Of a stretch of DNA of 64,000 nucleotides, positions 21,008-34,050 are shown in pieces. The position numbers were made by a program, and so were the translations under genes. Location: positions 359,783,863 through 359,847,862 of the forward strand of contig CM060915.1 in NCBI GenBank assembly GCA_030737875.1. The letters run 5' to 3'. Under the pieces are notes generated by a model. That model was not told the DNA's origin, made no database searches, and worked only from the letters and a program-made list of their open reading frames with translations. This stretch comes from Allium sativum. Taxonomy: Eukaryota > Streptophyta > Magnoliopsida > Asparagales > Amaryllidaceae. Numbering within the stretch: the first letter of the stretch is position 1; every line of letters starts with the position of its first letter.

Positions 21008-22691
21008 CCTCGTGTCCTAAGCTTTGATTATCACTTATAATCATTTACCCCAGTCTTAATAATTTCCCTATTCAAATTATTAATTAATTCCTAATTTAAC
21101 GATGTCCATAATTGACTCAATTATGTTCATCAATTAATGGTATGCAAAATCATACCAACTTTATTACAATTTATCTTATGCCATTAACGGCAACTTACCT
21201 CAATTTATATTTATCCCTCCTTTAAGGCTATTACATGCCAACTACCCAAAACCCACTTAGGCATGTTCATATTAGCCCTTTTTCAAGACATAAATTATCA
21301 TATGTGTTTCAACTACAAATCTCACATAATTAACATATGCCCAAGTTCTAGATTACATATCAGTTTTACACATGCCCAATTCATACCAAATCTACATATG
21401 TTCAGTTCATGCCGTTTTATACGTATGCCAATTTTTATGTCAATTTACACATATCAAGTTCTAGCCAAAAATTACATATGCCAATCCCAATTCTTACAAT
21501 TACCATTTTAATGGCAATACCCAATTATCAAATTTCATATTAATGGTAATAATACCCATATATCCAATTTTCATGTTATGCCATCAATTCCACCAATCAC
21601 ATATATCCAAATAGGTAATATTCCCATACTTTTACCCGTATTCAATCGTACGCAGATTCGTGGTTTAGGCCCAGATCCGAAATTGATCTAGGTTCATCAA
21701 AAGAAAATAAATAGGGGAAAGGTAGAATTTTGCAATAAAACAAGATCAGAGAGAAAATAGCATAAATCATCATGATAGGCATAAAGATTAGATCTTGATA
21801 ATAATATCAACATGAATCCAAGAAACAGATTTACAACGACTGAATAGAGCATGAACTAGACATAAGAATGGAGATGAACAAGTCTCAAAACCCAGGGTTC
21901 AAAGGTAAACAGGAATAGGTCTGAATTGATAAACATGCTTATATCCAATTACACTTTATTCCATAGCCATATTAAAATTAAGTATTTTAATCTAAAAAGT
22001 AACTAGAACTTACATAGCATGGCTAGCGAATTAAGAACTGAAATCGATGTAGAAAAGTTGTAGAGTTGTTAATTCATCTCCTTGAATTGTTGTAGAAGTC
22101 TTCATCTTTGCATTGGATTGCGTATGAAAGCTTAAGAAGAAGATTAGAGACGGCGGCCATGACCAAGAGGGATTTCAGCAGAGTAATGGTGGCTAGATGT
22201 GTTGTAGTGAATTAGGGTTTAGGCATCAGGGGGTTTATATAGGATTTAGGACTAGTCTAGGCCCTTAGATTAACCCTAGTTTAGATCTGAACCATCCAAT
22301 CTCGTCACAGGCCAACAGAACAGACCCAAAGGAGCAAGCAGGTGCACCAGGCCAACCTGGCCCGACCAAGGAGGTCGACTGCCCAATCGACCTGGTCCTG
22401 GGGGGTCGACTCCCCAGTCGACCTGGGGCTGGGCGGGAAATTTTCCCGCCCAGTCTGTTTGGGGCTAAATTCGAAATTTGAAAATCTGTTTTCGTTTTCT
22501 GATTTTTCGTGAAACTTCTAGAGGCCATATCTTGGTCATACGGACTCCGATTTACGAAATTTCGGACTCGTTTCCAACCAGAATTCCGAGACGAACGCAA
22601 CAGCGCAACCCATTTCTCTTGATTCTTATTTTAAAATTTAATTCTGCCTTGATTCTTGTATTAACATGTTATAAAAATTCGGGTTGTTACA

Positions 22692-23274
22692 GTTATGTTA
22701 TATATTATATTTATTCGTTCCGCTGTGAGATTCGTGTTACTCTGATTCTGTTCTGTGGTGATCTTCTTCTTCTTCTATTCTAATTTTTCTATCTTATCTA
22801 TTCTCACACTCTAACTTATTTCTATTAATGATTAGGTATTTCCGATGTTCGAATAGTCAACATGGCAGTTGTGTGTTGATTTTCGAAGTCGAAAATCCCA
22901 GTTCGTTGCACTATAATATATAACGAAAATACCCTTTAAAACCTAGCCGCCACTAGCACTACAGGCCCGAAGCGGTCGACCGCTCCTCCAGGGGTGTCGA
23001 CCGCTTTGGCTATTTTCCCCAGTGAGGGGTGGTTTTAAATTGTAAGATATATTATATTTACTACATTTATTTATTTCCATCTGTTTTTTATTTCGTTCGT
23101 AACTTTTTCATATGGACTCCGTTCACAAAGCTCTAAACATGAAAGTTAACCAGAATTCCGAGACGAACGCAACGGTTAAAATTTCATGGTAAAATTCCAT
23201 TACTTACAAAAAATTCCTATTTTTGAGATTCTAATTAAATAACTATTTTACGATCAAAATTCCAGGTTGTTACA
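22692..23274 (-). repeat. LTR fragment C (third chromovirus-like LTR), truncated by LTR B
   Basis: On the minus strand it begins TGTAACAACCTGG at 23274 and holds the shared U3 words GAGACGAACGCAA (plus strand), GTCGACC words (22977, 22999 region) and a TATA-like word. It is cut at 22691 by LTR B. The first 100 bp (22692-22790) also resemble 29930-30020 at the end of E3, read on the plus strand. The fragment may therefore be composite. Confidence 0.6.
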
Positions 23275-23435
23275 TGATTACTAGTGTAACACTAGGATGT
23301 CATATTTGTTCGGTGGTCATGTCTGCATTGAAGTCTCCTGACAAGAAGCTATGGAACCAACTGAATGTGATCTCATGTGTAAGATGTTGTTGTGCTTTGA
23401 TGGTTAGTGTCGGTGTTAACTAGTCTTGGTGCTAG
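23275..23435. other. Unassigned sequence between C and E3, ending in the E3 target copy GCTAG
   Basis: I recognise nothing in these 161 bp. They continue directly at 30113-30117 after E3. GCTAG (23431-23435) is the left target copy. Confidence 0.5.
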
Positions 23436-24109
23436 TGTAACGACCCGGATATTCGTCGGTTAATTTTAAATATTTAATATGGATTTAAATATTTAGTTGA
23501 TAATATAAATGAATTTTTATATTGAGTTATCGATTTAAAAATCAATTTTTGATTTAATATCGAATATATTAAATTATCGTAATATGAAAAATAATTCAAT
23601 TCGAAGTTAAAACTGAACTGAAAACAGTTTGGATGATCAATACAAACTTCTGTTTGAAGTGGAATAATAATATTAATTTATTATCAAAGAATTTTATGGT
23701 TTCAAATTTAAATTAATATCTTCTCAAGACGATCAAATGAGACATCCGAACTTATCCCAGTGTGTTCAGAATAGTGGTTAAATCCTAAAAACATCAATTT
23801 TGGGTTCAATAAGGAGTTTAGAATCAACGTGATAATTTAAATTAAATTGTACCGGTTTAAATAAAATAGAATAAATCGAATAAGGCAATTCATTTCAAGT
23901 GGAAAGGGCCGCTACTTGTCTTGTTCACAACCAGAGAAAATCAAAGTCGTGGTCACTTTTCCTCCATTCTTTCGAAATGGAATTGAGAGCCTCAAAATGG
24001 CCACGCTCCCTTTATATCCTTCACAAGCGTTCAAAATATAATGGCCTTTCCCAAATCAAAGTATAAACCTGAGTCTTTCTTTTCCTCAATTTAAAATCCA
24101 AATCGAAGC

Positions 24110-24600
24110 CCTTTTCAAAATCAATTCCTCTACAATCCTACATTGAATTGCTGTCGTGTTCGAAGACTCTGGGCAACGCGTAGGGTATCGCGACAGGCCT
24201 GAAGCTCGCCATAAATAGCTAGGGTCGCTCGCGTTCAGGGGAAAGATCGATTTGAGTACGCTGCCGAGGGATGACCGGAGAGGTGTCACGATTTTGGCAG
24301 AAGGTGGTTAGAAGGAGTTCGAACGAGGGCGAGTTCGTTGATGGGGTTTCCAAAGTGGAGAAGAAGGGTCTCGAGTCTGATGGTGAGGTGACAGCAAGAG
24401 GGGATCGAAGGTACAGTTCGTGGTCAGTATTGGCGACAGTTGAATTAGGAGGTGCGACATCAAAACAGTGGTGGTCAGCGCATTGGTTGCGACGTTCAAT
24501 TTGAGGATGGATCGAGTTTGATGGTGAGGTAACAGCAACGAGTAGGTGTTCGATTATTTCCTGTAGGCGCAACATTCAAGGCAAGTGGAAACAATTGGAT
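24110..24600 (+). other. GC-richer leader segment of E3
   Basis: Its base composition is clearly richer in G and C than its surroundings. It contains short frames (24271-24504 and its shadows) without domain features. It sits at about the same distance from the LTR start (700-1150 bp) as the GC islands of E4, E5 and D. Confidence 0.55.
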
Positions 24601-26559
24601 ACGGTTTTGGTAAAGACTAAGTTAATTTTGATCGCACAAAATCCAGTAGCAAGTAGAAGTGCTCAATTGGATTTTTATGGGGATTGGAAATAGGAAGGAT
24701 AGGTTTATGATTTGCGATGGTAAGGCTCAGGCTTTGTTGTAACTTAGAGGAGTTTGGTCCGAAATATATGAGGAAGATGGAAGCCCAACAGTAATTGAAA
24801 TAGGTTGTTGGTTGGAAGCTTGTATTCTTATCGAATCCTGATGGTTTGAGGAAGAAGACTATTAATCAAAAGGCTTAAGGTAATAATTTTTAATTTAAAA
24901 AGAGTTAATGATAGCTTAGTTTATACAGATTCAGTTACAAACTTATGAAATCTATAACTAGTTTATAAAGGAAATTTGACTAGTAAAGATATATAAATTT
25001 TAAACTAATCATCAAGTATGAAAGTAAGGTTAAATTTGGAATTTATTTACACTTGGGAAATTAATTAAATTTAATTCAAAAATTCGATAACTGAAATTAT
25101 ATTTATATTGTTTACATTGGAAAACAGACGTAGGGAGGAATCGATGTAAAATCTACACAATCAGCTTCACTGGGTAGTCAACGCAAATAAAGAAAATCAC
25201 GGTGAGTTAATCTCATTCACCTGTTATTTAGAATTATTTTCATTTGGTAAAAATAATTGTTTGTTGCTTGTTTGAATGCTTCCTGTTTGTTTAAAATATA
25301 TTAGTTATTTAGGGTTGACTATTATATATATATATATTGGGTTGATGATTAGATTGTTCCCACAGTCTCATTAGCGGATGCCCGCGGTACCATTAGTGGA
25401 TGATTTCCCTATATGCCCCACAAATATATATTAGTGGATGACCTTCATACCGCGATATCTTTCCTCGAAACAGGATGGGTATGAATATGTTGACTAATGT
25501 CTGTGGATGCAGGAAAACAGGTTGGAGGAATCCAACTGGATTCCTCAAAAATATATTACCTGTTTGTTTATTTGTTTGCATATATACTGTCATATATGAT
25601 GTGTTAGAAAACCTGAAATAAATAATTGGTTGTTTGGTGTTTAAATATCACTGGGCCAAAATGTTGATATTTAAACATATCGTGAAAAGGATATTGAGAT
25701 TTAAAGGGAAATTCTACCTTTCTAAAATAGAAATTTGAAATTTGAAAAGAATAAAAATATTAACTTGTTTTAGAAGAATAAAAACAAGTAGTTCTTTTAT
25801 AAACGAAGTTTATAAATGAAGTGAAAAGAATTATCATTGGATAATTCAGAAATAAAAATACAAGTGTGAAATTGGAAAGGGAAATCTATTTTCCAAAGTA
25901 GAAATATCGATTTCAAAAGAAATTGAAATCGAGACTTGTTTAAGAATAAATAAAGAAGTAAAATAAATGGTGTTTGTAAATAAAAAGGGAAAAAATTATC
26001 ATTTGGATAATTTGAATATTTTAAATTAAAAGGGTGAATTTAAAATAAGAACTTAGAATCATTTTAAATAATAAACGATTAACTTTTTTCGGATATTCAA
26101 AATACAAGTAAAGTTGAATAAATCCTTAGGATTTATGTTTAAATTCGACTATGTCAGATTTATAAAATAGATTATTCCCAGATGAGATATTTAAATTTAA
26201 TTCAAATAGAAAAGGGAAATTCTATCTTGTTCTAAAATAGAATTTGAAATTTTAAATAGATTTGAAATATAAACTTGTTTTGAAAAATAAAACAAGTAGT
26301 TCCTTATAAACGAAGTTTATAAGTAGCTCCTTTGTAACCGAAGTTTATAAATGAAGTAAAAGGAATTAGCATTGGATAATTCAGGAAATATAAACACAGG
26401 TGTGAATTTAGAAAATGGGAGATTTATTTTTCCAAAATAAAATTTAATTTCAAAAATGAATTTGAAACCAAGACTGGTTTAAACATATAAACAAGTAAAT
26501 TAAATGATTTTATAAAGAAAGGTGGAAACTTATCATTGATAATTTAAATGTTTAATTCA

Positions 26560-26800
26560 AATATGAATTTAAAAATTAGAATTTGAATAAGAGAATTCAA
26601 ATAGAATTTGAATATAGAATTTGAATATAGAAAGTGAAATGGAATTTGAATAAAGAAATTTTAAATATGGAAATTGAATATAGAAAATTCAAATAGAGTT
26701 GAAATGGGAATTTGAATATAGAATTCAAATAGAATTGAAAAGGAATTTGAATATAGAATTCAAATAGAATTGGAATGGAATTTGAATATAGAAGATCGAA
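26560..26800 (+). repeat. GAATTTGAATATAGAA simple repeat in E3
   Basis: Irregular tandem repetition of GAATTTGAATATAGAATTCAAATAGAATTG-like words. The E4 LTRs have a similar GAATTGAATTC-rich tract at 44700-45110. Confidence 0.85.
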
Positions 26801-28382
26801 GTATAAATAAATTTATTTCCGAGTTAGGGAAAATCGACAATTTTAGAAGATCGGAAATATTATGTTGAATGGGAAAAATGGATTTGATATATATTAAAAT
26901 TATATCACAATAGAGTTGAATTTATTATTAACGAAGTTTAAACGTTTATATAAATAAATATAATTAAAACGAACTCGTCGTAACACTACAGTTCGTAAAT
27001 TGGCGTTTCGAACTTCAATTGAGTATAAAAAACTCAATTGAAGTTGGAATTCTTTGAAACAAGAATCGTTGAGACCGATTGAATTATAGTTTTCTAATGG
27101 AAGAGAAAATTCTAGATTTCGTCTTAAAGATTTTGAGTTATGTCAAAATCAAATTTCTAGAAAAGCAGCGCCATAATCATTTAAAAACCATAACGGTTTA
27201 TTTATATAAATAAAGGGATTCTAAGTAAATAAAATCCAAATGACCATTAGAAAAATCTAGGTTTGAGTTATAAAATAAATATGAACCCAAGTGAAGTAAA
27301 TGAAATGATTTTTGAAACAATAATCATGTTTTTGATTATTGAATTGAATTAACTAAGTAGAAGAGAAATTAGTTAATCAAAGTTTTGAATCGAAATAAGA
27401 CCTTGGATAGTGAATTGGAATTGTAAATGTATATTCAAAATCGAATATGGAACTTGAATTGAAAAATAGAATTCAATTAGAGTGTAAACAAGTTAAAATA
27501 TATTTGAACATGTAATGTTCAAAGTAAAATTGGCAAAAGAGTTAATTAGCAAACTGATTAATGAATTAAGTTAAAACGATTGAATCAAGTTGACTTTGAA
27601 TAAGTAAATTTAACTCGTGACTTCATATTCGAATCAAATATGACACCTGAGTTGGAAAATGGAATTCAATTAGTTTATGAGTAAGTTGAAATATATTTGA
27701 AACATGTTATACTCAAATATACAAGTGAAAAAGGCAAAGAGTTAATTAACGAATCAATTAACGAGTTGAGTTAAAACGAGTGTATTAAGTTGAAATGAAT
27801 TAGAAATGTATGGATATACATGAGACAGGTATGGATTGAAGTTAATGAAGATATATAATAGAATGCTCGACAAGAAGGTACGTATTTAATTCGTATATGA
27901 GATTTTATGCGCCGTATCGGCTAGCCGCTTGGCTTTTTCTTTTTGAATGGAGAGGCCTGTGTGGCGGTTTGGGGCTTTTCCCGATGCTCCCGGTACAAAG
28001 GAGGTTATGGCGAATTTTTCCGGAAATTTAAGGAGTTAGAATATTTTTAAGAAAATTTGATAGTTAGAAATCTATTTATCAATATATATAGAATTCGATA
28101 AGGAAACAAACTTGAAAATAGAATATTATAAACAAAAAGGAAATCGATAGTCTAGAAATAGAAAGGGAATTGTATATACGTTTTAAAAATGGAGAATTGG
28201 TTTTATATGATGTTAGTTATTCGAGGTAAGTGGTCTTGTCTGTTTTGAAGTTAAGGATGTTTTCAGTCAAGGTCTGAGAGGTAGTTATACCCCAACTTGA
28301 TTAATTTTGTTTTTAACCGATAAATAGCAAGATCCAGTCTCGAAGAGGAATGTTTGAATAAGAATTAGTTGAATGCAATGTT

Positions 28383-28428
28383 TTGGGTTGTCGTAACGAT
28401 GTTTTACACAACATTCGTTTTAACCCAA
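28383..28428 (+). other. TTGGGTT stem-loop in E3
   Basis: The outer arms are TTGGGTT (28383-28389) and AACCCAA (28422-28428). The inner arms are AACGATGTT and AACATTCGTT (one bulge). Related structures occur twice in each E4 LTR and three times in D. Confidence 0.7.
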
Positions 28429-28774
28429 GAAAGTGAAATTTTGGAAATATGATTATAAATATTTCCTAAGTCTAAAAATGAATGGTCGGGAAAGAGATAA
28501 GTAATTGGAATATTTTCCAATTATAAATATAAGATATTTTCTAAGTACAGAAAATAAAAGAAGACGATATATGGAAATGTTTTCCAATTAACGTAAAAGG
28601 CCAAGATGATTATCGAAAATATTTGGTTAACAAATATTGATAAAGAAATGGAGAAGAGATTTAATTAATGAAATATTAATTAAAGAGCCCAGTGATTTGT
28701 TTGATATGTTGAATGTACACTTGTTTTTATTCGATAGTTAAATCACAGACTATCGAAGTTTTGACCATCGTTGT

Positions 28775-28824
28775 CAATATGGAGAGACCGGTTGGATTAT
28801 TATCCAAAGAACCACTCTGTATTG
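28775..28824 (+). other. Compound stem-loop in E3 (giant-LTR group module)
   Basis: The outer arms are CAATATGGAG (28775-28784) and CTCTGTATTG (28815-28824), 10 pairs with two wobbles. The inner arms are TTGGAT (28792-28797) and ATCCAA (28802-28807), a perfect stem with a 4-nt loop. It lies 1.34 kb before the element end. Confidence 0.75.
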
Positions 28825-30112
28825 GCAGTAGCATTGCGAATCAGATTATATAAAGATAATCGAAGACGGAGTATAGTGCAAGGGCTTTTTCTATTAATGG
28901 AAATTGTGTCATCGGTTTCGTTTAATCCCAGAATGAACGTAAATGGACGAATGTCTGACAAAGTAGTTCCAATGATCGAATGGGTTGGTCTGTATAAATA
29001 TAGATGGTTGCAACGGATTTATTTCCGTAGCATAACATCTAGAATATTTGTGTAAACCAATTAATGATTAACGGATCTGATAATGTGGCATTAAAAGTAA
29101 TTGTATTATCAACGAGAAAAGTAATCGTAGCCTCTGGCCTCAACAACCGGGAAATGACAAAAATCGGGCAGGCAGCATAGCTATGTGGGTAGCTTCCATT
29201 AGGGTGTATAATCACCTATCTAGAGATTCATTTAATTCCTTATTCTATTCGATGTTGTCCCATTCGGAAAAACGGTTGCTGATCCCAACCGTTGGTGATA
29301 TACATTCGATACACTCAAGCGAAATGAGTGGTCGGTCATGTGTGGCTGAGTTGCAAGATTTTCTTGTTGAACTCGGTGTATTCTCCTCTAGAGATACACT
29401 AGTGGCAGGTGGTTCTATACCTTGTCATAGTTGGAAATTCATTACCCAATAAGTGCCCGTGGTTTATGATTGTATATTATTATGTGGAACGTGAGATGAA
29501 AACGTTCCACTAGATTGTTATTTACTTGATTTAGACATTATTATAATATCAAAAGAGTTTTGATATAAAGATTAGCGTTTTCTTTCAAAAGGATTTTGAA
29601 AGTTGAATCAAGTGTTTGGATTCTCATAAGGGAAAGACCCGTTCCGTGTTATACAGCGTGGTCTTCTGGGATATCGTTTGGTTCTCAAACTGTTTTAAAC
29701 TGTTTACTCATACCAGTCGCCATGACTGACCCGGAGTTTATTTTGTTTTTTTCTACCTAAACTCTTGGGTGCCCAAATTTGTACGGGCAGTCAAGTAGTT
29801 CAGGATTTTACAGATCTATCTAAAGGAGTTTGGAGCAGGAGGCTTCAGCATTAGTTATATAGAGTTTTGTTCCGCTGTGTTGTAAGTGTTGTACTCTGAT
29901 AAGTGTATTATGTTATACAGTTGAAATTTTGTATTCCAAAAGTTATAATATATTATATTTTGTTCCGCTGCGATGTGAGATTCTGTGTTGTTATTTCTAT
30001 TCTTCTTCTACCTTTTTCTTATAAAAAAAATGATTCGTACTTTCATGATATTTGGGTTGGATGTATGGTGTATGTAGTCAACTCAGATATTATGGATTTG
30101 CGGGCCATTACA

Positions 30113-30439
30113 GCTAGTGTCCTTTTTGTGGCTCCATGGTATTGTGCCTCTTCTTATCTTAGACTTGGACTTTATGTTATTTGTTTTGTAATGTATTTTA
30201 TTTAACTCCCTGCGTGGTGTGCATCTCGGAATTTGTTGTATAGTTATTCTAGCTAGCTCCAGCATTATAAACTTGTAAAGCATAAGTGGATGGTCCACTA
30301 TAAACCGTCTTTTGAGGACGATCCACCTTAAAACCGAAGTTGTAGGTTGGTAATTTGTTTATCTCTTGTAATATTGTAATTATTATTTGTTATAATAATA
30401 AGTGTTACAGATCACTATAAAGACCGGTCGACCTTGCCA
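30113..30439. other. Unassigned sequence right of E3
   Basis: It begins with the target copy GCTAG and continues the sequence seen at 23275-23435. There is a possible open stretch but no recognised family. The frame at 29903-30205 crosses the E3 boundary and is not real. Confidence 0.45.
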
Positions 30440-31640
30440 AAAAAGTTGAAGTAAATAAGAATAATCAATAAATAATAGCTAATAAACAAGAAGCAAATTA
30501 ATAAATTATAGGTAATAAACTAAAAATTAGTAAATAATTGTTAATTTTGTATATTATTGTAAGTAATTGATGCTCAATAAAACTAAGTAATAGTTTATAA
30601 AAGCAATTAATAAATTAGAAGTAAACAAGTAGTAATTAGTAAATACGTATAATTGTTAATTTATAATTAATAATCTATTTTTGTTAATTACAATAACTGG
30701 TAAATAGTAACTAATAATTAATTTACAATAAATAGTAATTAGTTTTTCATTATCACTATTAAATAAATATAATAATTAAAAATTGATAACATATTCAAAA
30801 TAAATAACTTTTATTAATTAATATTTAATTATGAGTAACTAGTAATAACAATTACTAGTTAATAATTAATTTTAATAACAAATAATAGTTTATGTATAAT
30901 AATTAACTTGTTAATTATTAATAATTAGTAAATAATATTTAATGAATAATATCGGTTGTTTGATAATTAACATTTACAGTTGAATAATTACGAAGTAATA
31001 GTTAATTACTAATACTTGGCAATTAAGACTAATATTTAATATTTACCCGTTAATAATTAAATTTTGATAGTTAGCAATCACCATTAAATAATTGCTTTAA
31101 ATAGTTACTTTAAAAAATAACTAAAAAGTAGTAATTAATATGTAATATTGGTTTTTTGAAAATTAATAAATAACATTAATCAATATTTGATACTTAATAT
31201 TTAATGTTTAGTTTTTAAATGCTATTAAATTATTATCATTAACAAACTAATAGCTGGGTATAAATTTCAATAAATGTTAACAAATAATCAAGTAGTAAAA
31301 ACTAATAATTAATTAATAGTTCATAGTATAAAACATAAGACTAAAATTCAATACTTACTATTTAATGTAGAATTATAATCAATTAATAACTAACAATAAT
31401 TATCATTACTTTAATAAACAAAGTTTAACATTTAACATTTAATTAATAAGTAATATTTGGTAATAATTAATAATTAGTTATTAATTAATAATCACTATTA
31501 AATAACCAATTATTTATTATTATATAATAATTAAGAATTAATATTATATTTTTAATAACTGTAAGATAAAATGTTAATAATTCCAATGTGCAATTACTTT
31601 TATAACTAACAAATTTTAAAATGTATGATATTTTTGTTAT
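30440..31640. repeat. AT-rich low-complexity block (TAATAATTAATT type)
   Basis: About 1.2 kb almost without G or C, made of TAATAATTA, AATAATTAA and TTAATAATT words with no fixed period. It is the only such block in the window and lies outside the recognised elements. It could be a scaffold-attachment-like region or old decayed repeat. Confidence 0.8.
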
Positions 31641-33216
31641 ATTATTTATTTTTAATTGTGCTTTGAATGCAGAATTGAAAATATTGAATCAAAAATATAT
31701 AACAAAAAAAATTTAAAATTTAAAAGAGATATATAACTAAAAATACAAAATAGATACAAAATTGACCAAAACATTTCAACATACTCAAAAGTATAAAGTG
31801 GATAAAAAATCAAAAAACAAAAAAATAAAAATACTGTACAAATGCAATCGTTTAATGTATTCCTATAGCATTCACTTCATTTTTATGTTATCTGTAGCAA
31901 AGCCATGCTATGTCTTATGTTAGTTTTTCAGTCTCTAGGAGTACCATAACAACAATTTTTTGTCCAGAATACGGGGGCACTGCGAACGATACTACACATG
32001 CTTTTTAATGTATGACAGGCTCTAGTCCCACACAAAAACATTTTATTGGACCATTTAGTTAAGCATAGAATGCGTTGGCTGGTTTAAACGGGCTATTTTA
32101 TTTTTGTTTTTAATTTAATTACTTTATATTTAAACAATGGATATCCCGGACAACGGCGCCCCATCACTGTACATCTTATTTGTTTTTTATTTTAAAATAA
32201 ACAGAAAATTTAATAAAAAACTGGTAATTCATTGCAAATAAATAAAATTGAAAATTTAAAAAAATTAAAACAACTATTTGTTTCACCGTTCACGACGCCT
32301 AAGTGACATATGAACGATATTACCCAATTCTAGTTGTCGCCTAAAATTTTAGTTTTACCACCAACTTTTCGTTTCACCTCCAAATCGGAAAATAATACTA
32401 TGGTCCGCTTAGTATAGATCTGCTTTCATCAATAATTACCAAACATAAAAAAACGAAAACCAAATGGCCTCCACTTATCCCAATTTTCAAATCAACTGAA
32501 AAATGAACACCATACGACGGCAACTTCAGTAGAATGGTAAGTGCCGTGTAAAGGTCGTTGTGGGTTTCGGGTCTTCTTTGGGATACAACATGAATCTGGT
32601 GGAAAATGTAGTAGTTTTCTGATGTGGAAAGGCGGTGTGGGATTAGGAGAAGAGGTACGGATCTGGGGATTGTTGCAGGTATTGGGTTGTTTTGGTTTTT
32701 TGCGGTGAACATGGGGTTGTGTCAGTGGAGGAGGGAGGCAGGAACAGTTCTAGTTTTGGGTAGATTCGCTAGTAAGGGATGGAGAAAGGGTTTGCAAGTC
32801 TGATGGGTTTGTGTGCATACATGGTGCGTACCGATGTGGGATTATATTGGTAGATGAGGCTGTTTTTGGTGGTTGGATGGTTGCGTACTGGGGAGGAGGA
32901 AGACGGGTGCAGCAGTGGCTATACTTTCTGGATTATATAGCTCTTGGTAAAATCTAGTTAGATTGGTGATGGCTGCAGTATTACTAGTGTTGTAGTTAGG
33001 GAAACAAACAGGTATGGAAAATTCTATTACAATCCACCTTTTTGGTAAGTATCCCCTTAAAAAATTAAAATTTTATTAACAAAGTACCCTTAAGAAGTTA
33101 TCTTCTCATCTGTTCTGATCACAACATAAAATTATGTTGTCTTTGAAAACATCTAAGCTCCAAAACCCTAGATTTCAAATCACTGAAGGAAAAATTCATT
33201 TGCAAACAAGAATACA
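31641..33216. other. Region upstream of the MULE transposase, nothing firmly recognised
   Basis: AT-rich to mixed composition. The small frame at 32398-32712 (minus) shows no family features. By position this should include the left part of the MULE with its terminal inverted repeat. That repeat cannot be defined, because the right end of the MULE is not in the window. Confidence 0.4.
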
Positions 33217-34050
33217 ATGGATTTTGAAGGAGAAGACGGTTCCTTATCGCAATCACAACAGGTAATAGGAGATAAATAAAAATTTGAGTTTTTTTTTAAT
33301 TTTTAAGTACAGACGATGAACAACGAATTAAGTGATTTAAGACAAAACCATGTTGGATGCCTACTAGGAAGGCTCGCGAACCTAGGGAAAGGGAATGGAA
33401 TGAGAACCACGCAGTACGCATGCATGGTACATGAATAAACCGCACATGGTTACTACGTGGTTTTGGTACTATCCACGCAGATTTACACAAGTTGGTCAAT
33501 AATTTTTTCTTCTGGTTTGTGCTTGCAGTTTGTCATATTTGTTTTATGCAGATTGTAGCATTCTCTAATGATGAAGAAACGAATGATGAGATAGTATTGG
33601 ATTATTCAAACGATTTCACGACTTATGATGTAAGTTTTCTTTGATTAACGCTCGAATAAATCATGAGTACTTACATTGTATTTATCATTTTAAATGTAGA
33701 TATTTCCTTCATGGAAAAAAAATAGTTGATTGGGTTCATGATACGAGAAAACATCTAGGTTTTGTTATGATAATCATGAAATCGGATACTGGTGCTTTAG
33801 TCAAGAAACCAAGAATCATGTTTGCTTGTGAACGAAGTGACGTTTACAAGAAGCGAAAAAATATAGAGCTAAAAAATCTCCGACTGATGAGTACAAAAAA
33901 ATTCAATTTCTCATTTAGACTCAAAGGTGAGAAACTTGCTACTTTAGATGATTGGCGATTGCATGTTGTCAATGAGGTTCATAATCATTCTGAATTGAAA
34001 AATACAGAAGGTCATTCATATATTGGTCAACTAATCAAAGCTGAGACCAA
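33217..34050 (+). pseudogene. MULE transposase (MURA-like, with SWIM and OTU parts), N-terminal portion
   Basis: A likely exon 1 (33217-33261; MDFEGEDGSLSQSQQ) ends at a GTAATA donor. Exon 2 (33552-33629) starts after TTATGCAG and ends at GTAAGT. Exon 3 starts after TGTAG near 33700 and encodes the FAR1/MULE N-terminal zinc-binding-type domain (KIVDWVHDTRKHLGFVMII, then a Cys-rich start IMFACERSD, DDWRLHVVNEVHNHSEL, EGHSYIGQL). An A8 tract near 33713-33720 leaves exon 3 one base out of phase with exon 2, which suggests a length change there. The frame is then cut at 34050 by E5. The gene would encode a nuclear DNA transposase of the Mutator superfamily. The rest is at 38987-41237. Confidence 0.8.
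34046..34050. other. E5 target site duplication, left copy (ACCAA)
   Basis: It is identical to 38982-38986. Confidence 0.93.

Larger units (their letters stand above)
19570..22691 (-). repeat. LTR B, high-coordinate part with its 5' terminus
   Basis: This continues LTR B after the E2 insertion. On the minus strand it starts TGTAACAACCCGAATTTT at 22691. It has an E2F-like pair GGCGGGAAATTTTCCCGCC (22432-22450), GTCGAC palindromes (22368-22422 region), a TATA-like TATATAAAC (22233-22241) and two stem-loops. Together with 7412-8625 it gives about 4.3 kb of LTR. No internal region is visible, so it is either a solo LTR or the 5' LTR of an element whose body lies left of the window. Small frames in it show no domains. 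Confidence 0.85.
23436..30112 (+). mobile_element. E3: 6,677-bp non-coding LTR-type insertion (giant-LTR group), solo LTR or rearranged element
   Basis: It starts TGTAACGACCCGG and ends GGGCCATTACA, flanked by GCTAG (23431-23435 and 30113-30117). There is no internal repeat of the TGTAAC tip, no primer site and no gag-pol. Read along, it is collinear with the E4 LTR: start, GC-richer leader (about 24110-24600), simple repeats, the TCGT...CAGTTCGT block (about 26970), the TTGGGTT stem-loop, the compound stem-loop (28775-28824), the GTTTCGTT block, and the CGTTCCGTGTTATAC to CGGGCAG block (about 29640-29790). One segment (about 27855-28060) instead matches the internal domain of E4 next to its polypurine tract. 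Simplest reading: a solo LTR that contains a captured internal piece. Two deletions in a full element are an alternative. Confidence 0.8.

Noticed and set aside
23275..23435. Possible remnant of a LINE or host gene split by E3 and continued at 30113
   Set aside because: I could not recognise any motif in the joined flanks, so no identity is claimed.
24271..24504. 77-codon plus-strand frame and its shadows in E3
   Set aside because: They lie in the GC-richer leader and show no domain features or matching frame in E4, E5 or D.
23436..30112. E3 as an autonomous element or large DNA transposon
   Set aside because: There are no coding domains, the 5-bp duplication with TG...CA ends is of LTR type, and it is collinear with the E4 LTR.
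29903..30205. 100-codon plus-strand frame
   Set aside because: It runs across the E3 boundary at 30112, so it is an accident of insertion.
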